A stretch of DNA of 29,313 nt, taken from NCBI GenBank assembly GCA_934670115.1, contig CAKUOV010000030.1, positions 1-29,313 on the forward strand. Direction: 5' to 3'. The stretch is from an uncultured Eggerthellaceae bacterium. GTDB taxonomy: Bacteria > Actinomycetota > Coriobacteriia > Coriobacteriales > Eggerthellaceae. The translations under genes were made by a program, and so were the position numbers. This document shows, piece after piece, positions 22,047 to 29,313 of this stretch. A model generated the notes under the pieces. The model was not told the DNA's origin. It saw nothing but the letters and a program-made list of their open reading frames with translations, and did no database searches. Positions within the stretch are counted from its first letter, which is position 1. Each line of letters opens with the position of its first letter.

Positions 22047-25000
22047 CTAGTACGTTTCGCCGCAGGTGGAGCAGCGGTAATAACCGTGATCTTCCTGATG
22101 GGTTTCGGCCTCAACGTGCTCATAGTGGTCGAGGACCTTTTTATCGGTGAGGTTATGGCCACCATCACCTTGCAAGAACATATCCTCACCATGCGAATCA
22201 CTGACCTCAACATTGCACTTATAGCACCATGTTGCCCAGCGGTACACCGGCTTGTCGTACGCCTCGCGGTGAACAACATCCACCCACTGCGGGACCCATT
22301 CCCACGAATGTTCGTGTGCAGCGGGCTGCGGCTCAGAAGTCTCCGAGCTGGAATCGCCGCCCGAAGAACCACCCGCGGGCGCGGAGGAAGGCGCGGTCCA
22401 GGAAGAATCCGAGCCGCCGCCCTGGCTCGACGAAGAAGAATCGCCCGACGAGGAAGCCTCTTCGGAAGAGTCGTCATTGTCCTCCCCGGCATCAACGTCA
22501 TCGGAAGAAGCGCTAGCCGCGGCATCGGAAGAAGCCGAGGTGGAAGATGCGGCAGCACCGCTCGCCGAAGCAGCCGCCGACGCGTCCGATGAGGCGGACT
22601 CAATGCCCTGCCTGCTGCATGAGCACCCCGCCAGGGGAAGCGCGACTAAAAGCAGCGCCACGAAAAACCCCATCATCTTGCCAGCCGATTTACCCACAGC
22701 AGACCCCTTCCCTGCAAGCCGAACACGTATGCGTCGATTCCTTGCGAAAATATACACGCCCGCAGCAGCGCATGTCAACGCGCCAGCAAGCGCTAAAAGC
22801 CCAAATGGCAACATTGCATCGCCTGTTTGGGGCAACGTCGGCTTCCAAGAACCCAAACGCCCACTCGAAGTCGGCGAGTACCCGCGATCGAAATGCTGCT
22901 CAAACGTACCTAAAACCGTGGTAGCAACGCTATCGATATCATCGTCGGACAACCCATTCACCGAACCATCACGCTGCGCCCAATTGCGCGTAATGTGACT
23001 GGTTGCCGTGTTGGGAATTACAACACCTTCGGCCAGCTCATGCGTTGCAACCACCATATACGACAAGGGACTCAACGTTGAAAAGTCCTTTTCAACGGCG
23101 CCGTAGTACAAGCACAAACCCGTGAGATATTCATCTCGAGCCAGCCCCAAGCTCTCCACGGAAATCATCGTGGACGTATCGGAGGAATACGTTCCCGCAA
23201 ATCGCCAGCCAGCTCCGTTGAAACGGGAAGAACCATCGCACAGCGTTGACTCGTGACAAGCAGTCTCAACTGCGGGAGCCCATGATTCACCGGTGCTTTT
23301 ATTCGTTTTAATCAGAAGCGCAACAGTTGGTATAGAGTCGTTTTCAACCACAGGAAGCACAATCGTCGTCACGCGAAGATCGAACGGTGCGCAGACCATA
23401 TTTAGTTGGTCAACCATCCAATATTCATCGGCGTACGTATTCGTATTCCCGCTGTCAAACGATACATCGTAGCGATATTCCTCAATGCCCACATTCGAAA
23501 CGGTATCTTCTGCATCGGAACTTTCTTTAGAAATCAGCCCCGAAGACGTCACCGAAATCGTCGATTTATCAACGGTGCATTCAAGTTGGATAGCGATATC
23601 CTCCCAAAGCTGCATTTCGCACGGATGGTCCTTGTCAATAACGAACACGCGCGCCGTAGCAAGGGGATCCTTGCTTGCACCATCATATTCGCCCTCCGAC
23701 GTGCTCAGATAATGCCATTCGGGATTCGTCTCGACCATCATATAGACGCCGTACGGTTGTGTGCTGAACTCGAATTTACCATGTGCGTCGGTCATTACTG
23801 TTTCCTGCTGAGACCAATAATCCTGATACGGATCGAAATCCGCAGCTGCAGCATCCACCGACCCATCGTCGATCACTAAGCTTCCCGTATAACGATAAAG
23901 CGTAAATTCCATACCAGCAATCGGCTGCCCCGTTGTATGATCTTTCTTTTCGCCGTGTGGTGTGTCGCTCGTGTAATCGGTACACTCCGTTTGAATCACT
24001 TGATACAAGGGGAAATATCCATCGTCGGGAGCATCAATCGTGTCGATAACATTGCTCCCTGTTTTCGAAGTGGCGCTATACGGCAACAGCCCCGCTGGAA
24101 CGCTCTCCTCAACTTCACGCACTTCGTAACTACCGCACGGCAGGGCGCGCTCGCCCGTTGTCGCCGTTCCATCTGCGCCAATCGTGATTGTTTTCACCAC
24201 TTCACCCGTGGGCTTATACACAATTTCAAATTGAATGCCTTCAGGAGAAATCCCCGTTTGCGCACCCTGGATTTTCTTATAGACGCTTATGCCAAACAGT
24301 TTGATATCTTCGGCCGCTTCAAATTCGATGGCATCGCGAAAATCCGCATCATCCGAAAGCGCATCGCCTTTTACCCACTTCGCTGTACGTGTTTGCTCGT
24401 CGTAAACAACCTGAGCAGAAAATACTTCGTTGGATTTCTGGTAACCTTGCGGCGCTTTCGTTTCCTCTACCGTTAGAAAGCCGAGAGGCAACACGCACTG
24501 ACCTTCGATCAGCCATTCCGACCCCGATACGAGCGTTGCCTGATCAAGCGAGGTTCTTCCTTCTCTATCCGTTACGCCAACCCAGGTTGCATCGGGTGTT
24601 CCCTGTGCCGAGCTTTTACCCGCATAGAACGCGAACGTATATTCCGCTTCCGCAAGCGTTGCACTGCCCTTAAAAGCCTGGTCACCATTGCTGTCTTTCT
24701 TGACAAGAGAAACGGAAGGCGCCGCATAGACGGGCACGTTCTCGATAACTACCGTGGTCACCGAAACTTCTCCCGGCTTGATAATAACTTCGTACACGTC
24801 CGAAGATTCCTTGAAACCCTGGGGCGGAATCGCTTCTTTGATGTACAAGTGCAATCCGGGAGGTAATTCTTCGATGGTATCGGTCGTGCCATTTTCTTTT
24901 GTAACCAACGTATATTTAGGTTCACCTTGGCAGGCAGCATTATCGTAGATGTCGAAGCGCGCGCCTGCCAACGAGTAACTATTGATTCCTGCGGTAAGAT

Positions 25001-26594
25001 CGGGATTCTTGCTCTTCTTGAGAATGGTAAGAGAACCAGCATCAACGGATTCTTTATCGAGCGCGACGTTGCCATCAGCGAAGCCTTCCCCTCCAAAAGC
25101 CCATTCGTAACCAAATTCATTATCTGCTTGTTTTAATTGCGCAATAAAAATCGAAGAAGACACCTTGTATCCAAACGGCGGATTTGTTTCATGGATTACC
25201 AGCGTTCCGAGTGGCATACTCGGCTTCCCCGAAGACGCACGATACACTTCTCCGTTTACAAGATAGGGGTATTCAACGTCGTCGTGCGTAAACGTTTTAT
25301 CGGCATACCGAACTCCTGTATATCCATTATTGTTCGTCCTCAGCACCCAGCTGCGCGTAGGGTCACCCGATGCACGAGCCTGTTCGACGGTGTCGTAATA
25401 TCCTGCATAATAATCAAACTGGTATTCCGCCATTGCCAAGGACAGATGCTCGCCCAAATACTCTTGGCCATCCGCGGTCACCTTCTTGAGCAGAACATTG
25501 TTAGGGTCCATAACGGGCTCATCTGTCACGTGATAAGAATTATCCTGATTCGGACGAATGGGCACCGTATAAATCGTCGGATCAAGCGCGAAACCCGTAG
25601 GCGCCTCAAGCTCACGCACATACCAGCGTTCATCAGGTGTAAGACCCGTAAGCGTATCACTCGAGCCATCATCTCCAATCACCAAACGATAATCGGGCTC
25701 GTTTCCCGCCTGCGCATCAACGTAATACCAGTACAAGCCATAAACCGCACCAGCAACGTTATAGATTCCCGACACTTCCAGGTTCGAGCTGGACTTCGTC
25801 AGCGTGAAATCGCCTTTTGCATAGATACGGAAACCGCCCACGCTTTGGCATCCTAGACCTATGTCAACCTGGCTCCAATGAACTTCGGCATCTTTGGTAT
25901 CCAGCACGATATCGTATGCTTTTTCGTCATCGTCCCACGTGGCATAGAACGTGTACCAGCCATTCGCCGGAGCAGGCAAAGCGGGATCCAAGCAATACGC
26001 TTCGTACGACACACCGTCGATTTCAACGGTGAATACGTAGTCGGTTGGACTGTCGTTGCGGAACCAGCAATGCGCTATTCCGGAATAATCGTAGCTCGCA
26101 GACGCAAGAGCAATGCGATCGTCGCGGAATTGCGCGGCAGCATTTGTCCGCGCTTCAAGCTCCTGCGTCGCAAAGTCCTGGGTTTCGCTCAAGCCCGCGC
26201 TCGCACTGCTCAGCGGCGGGCGCTCCGCCGATGCCGCAATCGCACCCGCGTCCGCACTCACTACGGCACCCGTGCCCGCGTCGCACTCGTCCGCGCCACC
26301 GGATGCAACGCCAGCCGCTGCTTCGCCGTTCGACCCTGCACCGATACCAGCAGTGCCAGCTCCTTCCCCGGCACCAACCTCGAAGCCAGCGCCGATAGCG
26401 TCGGCGCCTTCCCCAGCATCTTCCGCCACACGCGCCTCCTGCGAAGCCGCGCCCGAAGCACTCTGCGCGTTGGCATCGTTCACCGCCTGCGCGAAAGCAG
26501 CACACGGCACCGACGAAACGCAAAGCACTGCCGCCAGAGCCGCTGCAACAATGCGTGCTGCAAAGTTTCTCCTTTTCTTGAAAACGCCCACCAT
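22047..26594 (-). CDS. Large LPQTG adhesin fused in frame to a lipoprotein
   Basis: The open frame is 1515 residues. A signal peptide (1-36), a Gly/Ala/Glu low-complexity region (to about 140), and an N-terminal domain with EAYCLDPALPAPANGWY resembling the head of Coriobacterial and thioester-type adhesins come first. Several SpaA/Cna-B-like repeats follow (for example SVSLVKKDSNGDQAFKG.. LTVEETKAPQGYQKS and FGISVYKKIQGAQTG.. GSYEVREVEES). The LPQTG sorting signal (1254-1258) is followed by a transmembrane helix and RNRRIRVR. Without a stop the frame continues into a lipoprotein-like leader (about 1307-1324; LPLAGC), a long Ser/Asp/Ala linker and a Cys-pair domain (HEHSWEW..CYKC..CSTCG). Either one fused protein or two overlapping products is possible. 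GGAG precedes ATG 26594. Confidence 0.85.
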   Translation of the reverse strand: MVGVFKKRRNFAARIVAAALAAVLCVSSVPCAAFAQAVNDANAQSASGAASQEARVAEDAGEGADAIGAGFEVGAGEGAGTAGIGAGSNGEAAAGVASGGADECDAGTGAVVSADAGAIAASAERPPLSSASAGLSETQDFATQELEARTNAAAQFRDDRIALASASYDYSGIAHCWFRNDSPTDYVFTVEIDGVSYEAYCLDPALPAPANGWYTFYATWDDDEKAYDIVLDTKDAEVHWSQVDIGLGCQSVGGFRIYAKGDFTLTKSSSNLEVSGIYNVAGAVYGLYWYYVDAQAGNEPDYRLVIGDDGSSDTLTGLTPDERWYVRELEAPTGFALDPTIYTVPIRPNQDNSYHVTDEPVMDPNNVLLKKVTADGQEYLGEHLSLAMAEYQFDYYAGYYDTVEQARASGDPTRSWVLRTNNNGYTGVRYADKTFTHDDVEYPYLVNGEVYRASSGKPSMPLGTLVIHETNPPFGYKVSSSIFIAQLKQADNEFGYEWAFGGEGFADGNVALDKESVDAGSLTILKKSKNPDLTAGINSYSLAGARFDIYDNAACQGEPKYTLVTKENGTTDTIEELPPGLHLYIKEAIPPQGFKESSDVYEVIIKPGEVSVTTVVIENVPVYAAPSVSLVKKDSNGDQAFKGSATLAEAEYTFAFYAGKSSAQGTPDATWVGVTDREGRTSLDQATLVSGSEWLIEGQCVLPLGFLTVEETKAPQGYQKSNEVFSAQVVYDEQTRTAKWVKGDALSDDADFRDAIEFEAAEDIKLFGISVYKKIQGAQTGISPEGIQFEIVYKPTGEVVKTITIGADGTATTGERALPCGSYEVREVEESVPAGLLPYSATSKTGSNVIDTIDAPDDGYFPLYQVIQTECTDYTSDTPHGEKKDHTTGQPIAGMEFTLYRYTGSLVIDDGSVDAAAADFDPYQDYWSQQETVMTDAHGKFEFSTQPYGVYMMVETNPEWHYLSTSEGEYDGASKDPLATARVFVIDKDHPCEMQLWEDIAIQLECTVDKSTISVTSSGLISKESSDAEDTVSNVGIEEYRYDVSFDSGNTNTYADEYWMVDQLNMVCAPFDLRVTTIVLPVVENDSIPTVALLIKTNKSTGESWAPAVETACHESTLCDGSSRFNGAGWRFAGTYSSDTSTMISVESLGLARDEYLTGLCLYYGAVEKDFSTLSPLSYMVVATHELAEGVVIPNTATSHITRNWAQRDGSVNGLSDDDIDSVATTVLGTFEQHFDRGYSPTSSGRLGSWKPTLPQTGDAMLPFGLLALAGALTCAAAGVYIFARNRRIRVRLAGKGSAVGKSAGKMMGFFVALLLVALPLAGCSCSRQGIESASSDASAAASASGAAASSTSASSDAAASASSDDVDAGEDNDDSSEEASSSGDSSSSSQGGGSDSSWTAPSSAPAGGSSGGDSSSETSEPQPAAHEHSWEWVPQWVDVVHREAYDKPVYRWATWCYKCNVEVSDSHGEDMFLQGDGGHNLTDKKVLDHYEHVEAETHQEDHGYYRCSTCGETY

Positions 26595-26666
26595 AAACCC
26601 CTATCTCCAAACTCTCTCGGCCAACGCGCGCACCTCCACACGCGCATCAACCGTTTGAAACCCAAG

Positions 26667-27137
26667 CTATCCGAGCACCTTCTCAACCAAACCCGTAATG
26701 CCGCCAAACAAAGCGTTTGCCGCATCGAAAAACGTCATGGCGGGATTCAGCGCCATGGTCACCAGCATCGAACCAACAACGCATACCACCAGCGCAATTA
26801 CCACACGCTTCACCCAAAACCACGCGCCCCACGCAACACGCGCGCCCGCCGAGGGTCGCGCCGCCGCCGCAACACCTGCCGCTGCGGCTGCACCACCCGC
26901 CGCAACGCCCGCTGCACTTTCCGCACACGCGTCCGATGCCCTAATCTCGTCTTCGGCACCAGCGCCCTTCAGCGCCACCGCCCGTTGCTGTTCAGCACGC
27001 GACGCATCGCTTTTCTGCAGGTAATCGTCTACATCGACAATGCCCCACAGCGGAAAATACGCCTCGCTTTCGCCGCGCTCATCAAGCGGCACCGCGCGCG
27101 CTTCCCATTCCTCCATCTGTTCCTGCGAAAACATCAT
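26667..27137 (-). CDS. Small membrane protein of the adhesin operon
   Basis: This is a 156-residue protein not recognised as a named family. An acidic N-terminal segment carries YFPLWGIVDVDDYLQKSD (28-44), a short motif that may be a docking site. An Ala/Gly-rich linker (72-99) leads to one transmembrane helix (about 109-131) and a hydrophobic C-terminal amphipathic stretch (ALFGGITGLVEKVLG). Orientation is probably N-in. ATG 27137 is the first of two tandem ATGs and follows GAGGGG at five bases. It lies 45 bp after the TadZ-like gene and 72 bp before the adhesin, consistent with a single transcript. Confidence 0.7.
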   Translation of the reverse strand: MMFSQEQMEEWEARAVPLDERGESEAYFPLWGIVDVDDYLQKSDASRAEQQRAVALKGAGAEDEIRASDACAESAAGVAAGGAAAAAGVAAAARPSAGARVAWGAWFWVKRVVIALVVCVVGSMLVTMALNPAMTFFDAANALFGGITGLVEKVLG

Positions 27138-27182
27138 CGCAACCCCTCAATGTTCCTATCAGCCAACCTGCGAAAGCCCAAC

Positions 27183-28349
27183 TTACCGGTCTTTCGCGCG
27201 CAAAATAGGCGATAGAATGTCAATCAATTCAGGGCAATGATGTTCTTTTGCCTCGTAGTGCAAGGGGTCGGGCAAATACGGAATGCGATAAAGCTCCGCC
27301 TTGGGGTTCAAGCGCTGCGCCGCTTCCTGCCAGTTTTCGTAGACGGCGTCGTGCGAAATGCCGAAAAACGCGAATTTCACGCCACCTAAATTCTGCAGTT
27401 CGCCCTTCTTTTGCCAGATTTTCAGCACGCGCTCGAACGATGCGTGATCGCCCCACGGGGAAACCACCGAGGTGAGCACCGCAAGCGATGCCGAGCGAAA
27501 ACTCTCGCCCAGCGTTTGGGCACGTTGGTCGGGCTCCAAGTCAATCCAGCGCGCACACCCGAAATCCGCCAAAACGTAGTCGTATCCGTTTGCGCCCGCA
27601 AATCCTTCGTTGCGGTAGAAATCAATGCCCGCCAATGTCATCATGCCGTTTTCCACATTGCACCGCGCACGCGGATAGCAACGCCGCATGTTTTTCCACG
27701 TGCGATCATCAATGAAAAGCGCCACCTTGTATCCCAGAAGAACCAGCACGCGCGCGAACAAAAGCGACGTATGCGTTGAACCACCGCGACGTTGATCGAT
27801 TTGCGCCACCGCAATGCGCACCTGAGCACGCGTGCGTTCACGCAGCGCTTCGGCGGACGTCAAACCAACAAGCTTCGGGTTCACGATTTCGCCCGCAAGG
27901 TAGGGCACAATTTCGCTGTAACTCTTAGGCCGCGACAGAACTTGAGCGACTTCGACGTAAGGATTGAAATCAAGCAGATTATCTTTCGGCGGAACAATAA
28001 TGTCGTAAATGTCGTAGTTCGCCAAAATGCGGAAGAGAGAAGAAGGGAGTTCGCGCCGACGATCGGCCACGAACGCAATGCGCATACGCGTTGTTACGCG
28101 CTGGTCGGTTTCTAAGTACGTGCGCAGTGAATTGATCAGGGATTCATCCGAGGATTGCACGTCATCGACAATCACGAACAAATCGGTTTGGTCCAACGCT
28201 GCCTGCGCTAGCTCTTTTTCAAGAGGACGCTCCGGCGCACAAAGCGAAACGCTGTAAAAAGAAAGCGCGGCCGCCCACTGATCAAAGTTTTGCGGCTTGC
28301 ATCGCAAAACGATTTTTTGTTGAGTATTTTTCTGCGGGATGGTTCGCAC
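27183..28349 (-). CDS. TadZ/CpaE-like atypical ParA-family protein
   Basis: This is a 388-residue protein. The N-terminal half (about 10-140) looks like an atypical receiver domain (TDLFVIVDDVQSSDESLINSL, then VTTRMRIAFVADRRRELPSS). The C-terminal half is a MinD/ParA-type fold whose P-loop reads QIDQRRGGSTHTS (183-195) where KGGxGKT is expected, so both signature Lys residues are gone. LLFARVLVLLGYKVALFIDD follows as in ParA proteins. TadZ/CpaE proteins with these features mark the site of Flp pilus assembly. No Flp pilin or TadA is in the window, so a role in placing the adhesin is only suggested. GTG 28349 follows GGAGGGA at eight bases. It is first gene of the operon. Confidence 0.7.
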   Translation of the reverse strand: MRTIPQKNTQQKIVLRCKPQNFDQWAAALSFYSVSLCAPERPLEKELAQAALDQTDLFVIVDDVQSSDESLINSLRTYLETDQRVTTRMRIAFVADRRRELPSSLFRILANYDIYDIIVPPKDNLLDFNPYVEVAQVLSRPKSYSEIVPYLAGEIVNPKLVGLTSAEALRERTRAQVRIAVAQIDQRRGGSTHTSLLFARVLVLLGYKVALFIDDRTWKNMRRCYPRARCNVENGMMTLAGIDFYRNEGFAGANGYDYVLADFGCARWIDLEPDQRAQTLGESFRSASLAVLTSVVSPWGDHASFERVLKIWQKKGELQNLGGVKFAFFGISHDAVYENWQEAAQRLNPKAELYRIPYLPDPLHYEAKEHHCPELIDILSPILRAKDR

Positions 28350-28382
28350 TGAGAATCCCTCCTTCGACTCTGACTATCATGC

Positions 28383-28410
28383 AAAATAACCGTGCCGGAA
28401 AAGGGCTCAA
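28383..28410 (-). promoter_or_regulatory. Weak candidate promoter of the adhesin operon
   Basis: On the minus strand TTGAGC (28410-28405) and TATTTT (28388-28383) are separated by 16 bp, about 35 bp before the TadZ-like start codon. Both hexamers match consensus at four of six positions. The adjacent region to 28460 is strongly AT-rich and could hold other promoters for both divergent genes. Confidence 0.35.
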
Positions 28411-28464
28411 TCAGGTATTTTTTAGTTTTTTATTTAATTCGTATTTTTTAATACTTAATTCAAG

Positions 28465-28480
28465 GTACCATGCGTACCAT
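28465..28480 (+). promoter_or_regulatory. Possible operator for the ribbon-helix-helix protein
   Basis: GTACCAT is repeated directly at 28465-28471 and 28474-28480 (9-bp period), and GGTAC-CATGC-GTACC forms an inverted repeat across the first copy. It lies 35 bp before the regulator gene in the divergent intergenic region, as expected for an autoregulatory site. Confidence 0.4.
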
Positions 28481-28515
28481 ATCACGCCCCCAAAAGAAAA
28501 GATAGAGGTATTCTT

Positions 28516-28926
28516 ATGTTGGAATCCATGGAAACGGGGTCGTTGGGACGCGCCCAGGAAGGGCAAGAGCAAGCCGAACGCATGCAATTCGCAAACGCGC
28601 AACCCGAGCACCTGCAACCCGAGCACAGACAAGCACCGGCCGAGCAAACAACAAAAGAGCAGGATCAGAAAAAGAAACGCGGCAGACCCCGCAGTTTTGC
28701 GAAGGGGTCTACCGTAAATATAAGCGTGATCATTGAAACGAAGCAAAAAGAATGGCTCGATGAAATTGCCGCATAGGCTCCTGAAGAAAGCGCAAGCAAA
28801 GTGGTGCGCGAAGCACTCGACCTATGGTACGCCGTCCACAAGGAAGGCAAGTCGCTTGTGGGCGCGCCCTCGCAAATCAGCCCGTGGCAAGACGATACCG
28901 ACGACTTCGATTATTCGTGGCAATAA
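28516..28926 (+). pseudogene. Ribbon-helix-helix regulator split by an in-frame TAG
   Basis: Translation from ATG 28516 (AGAGGT six bases upstream) gives a Gln/Glu-rich tail, an AT-hook-like KKKRGRPRS (52-60) and the start of a ribbon-helix-helix fold, STVNISVIIETKQKEWLDEI (65-84). It stops at TAG (28774-28776). Beyond it, in the same frame, SASKVVREALDLWYAVHKEG supplies the missing second helix, and an acidic tail runs to TAA 28924-28926. The full protein would be 136 residues. The conserved reading after the stop suggests a recent nonsense mutation or recoding. Intact, it would be a DNA-binding regulator, probably of itself and the divergent adhesin operon. Confidence 0.75.
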
Positions 28927-29313
28927 GACAAACGGCGCATGGTGGTGCGCTGGCCTTTGCTCCGCAGAGCGCGTGGTAGATTCCTTCTCTGTCCGGCGCG
29001 AAATTCCTTCTTCCCCCGGTGCTCCAATCCCTTGCATCACAATCGTTTCCCCATTGACAATTGCGCTCATGTCGTTTCGCACAGTTTCACGTTTTTCATT
29101 GAGTGAAAATGCACCATGCAACATAATCACTAAATGAAACCAGAAGAAGACGGACATGGACGTGCACAGGGACAGATTCGACGCACACTCCGATTTTCAC
29201 GCACCTCTCGCCCGCAAGCGCAGCACCCCGCCAACAAAAGACGATATGAGCAGGACACAATAAATTGAGAGCCCCTGCTGCATGACTTTCCGCGGATTAG
29301 GCCGACAATGGAA
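28927..29313. other. Gene-free right end
   Basis: No supportable gene is seen. A minus-strand frame over 28822-29157 mostly overlaps the regulator antisense and lacks a ribosome site. GTGCACAGGGACAGATTC (29163-29180) resembles degenerate intergenic words often seen in repeats of anaerobe genomes, but only one copy lies in this window. Confidence 0.4.

Noticed and set aside
22034..22603. 190-codon upstream extension of the 403-residue gene
   Set aside because: The extension is Arg/Pro-rich and overlaps the adhesin-lipoprotein coding frame. A clear ribosome site and signal peptide begin at 22033.
28822..29157. 111-codon minus-strand frame at the right end
   Set aside because: It overlaps the regulator antisense, lacks a ribosome site, and no domain is visible.

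Overview
The window comes from an anaerobic, moderately high-GC Gram-positive, most likely a member of the Coriobacteriia (Eggerthellaceae-like). This is inferred from the mix of cell-wall-binding-repeat 2 proteins, LytR-CpsA-Psr (LCP) enzymes, an LPXTG adhesin with SpaA/Cna-B-type repeats, dockerin-bearing surface proteins and Ala/Ser-rich linkers. No rRNA or tRNA is present, so taxonomy cannot be fixed further.

Layout. (1) 1-4.05 kb is housekeeping: moeA (minus, with its own terminator), a YeiH-family membrane protein (plus) and metA (plus), whose Glu111 predicts use of acetyl-CoA. (2) 4.06-18.45 kb is one long run of eight minus-strand genes. Its head carries a strong-looking promoter (18444-18472), a folded leader (18271-18437), a cobalamin riboswitch (17851-18080) and an intrinsic terminator (17763-17797). 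These control a 1590-residue secreted protein with a transcobalamin-like (DUF4430) domain, NEAT-like beta domains, a cohesin-like domain and a C-terminal dockerin. Downstream come two membrane-anchored surface proteins sharing its modules (578 and 401 aa), a MotA/TolQ/ExbB-type proton channel (230 aa), a DUF2149 ExbD-like partner (105 aa), a second secreted cohesin-like plus dockerin protein (322 aa), a fusion of cell-wall-binding repeats to an LCP domain (691 aa), and a plain LCP enzyme (416 aa). An internal terminator (12883-12924) and an internal promoter (about 7493) break the run into at least three transcriptional blocks.

(3) 18.45-20.8 kb is an accessory patch: a decayed duplicate of part of the adhesin gene, a DUF4143 AAA+ ATPase preceded by four copies of a 16-bp repeat, a 120-bp element bounded by inverted repeats, and a second pair of unrelated 16-bp repeats with the same 33-bp period. 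(4) 20.8-28.35 kb is a four-gene minus-strand surface-adhesin operon: a TadZ/CpaE-like atypical ATPase, a small membrane protein, a very large LPQTG adhesin fused in frame to a lipoprotein, and a membrane protein with a poly-Ala transmembrane segment. (5) A divergent ribbon-helix-helix regulator, split by an in-frame TAG, sits at 28.5-28.9 kb.

The best candidate for an undescribed system is region 2: a B12-riboswitch-controlled surface apparatus that would capture corrinoids (or another tetrapyrrole) at the cell wall of a monoderm, with an ExbB/DUF2149 motor and dockerin-mediated assembly. The riboswitch, the terminators, the dockerins and the ExbB motif can be read in the sequence. Corrinoid binding and energised uptake are inferred.
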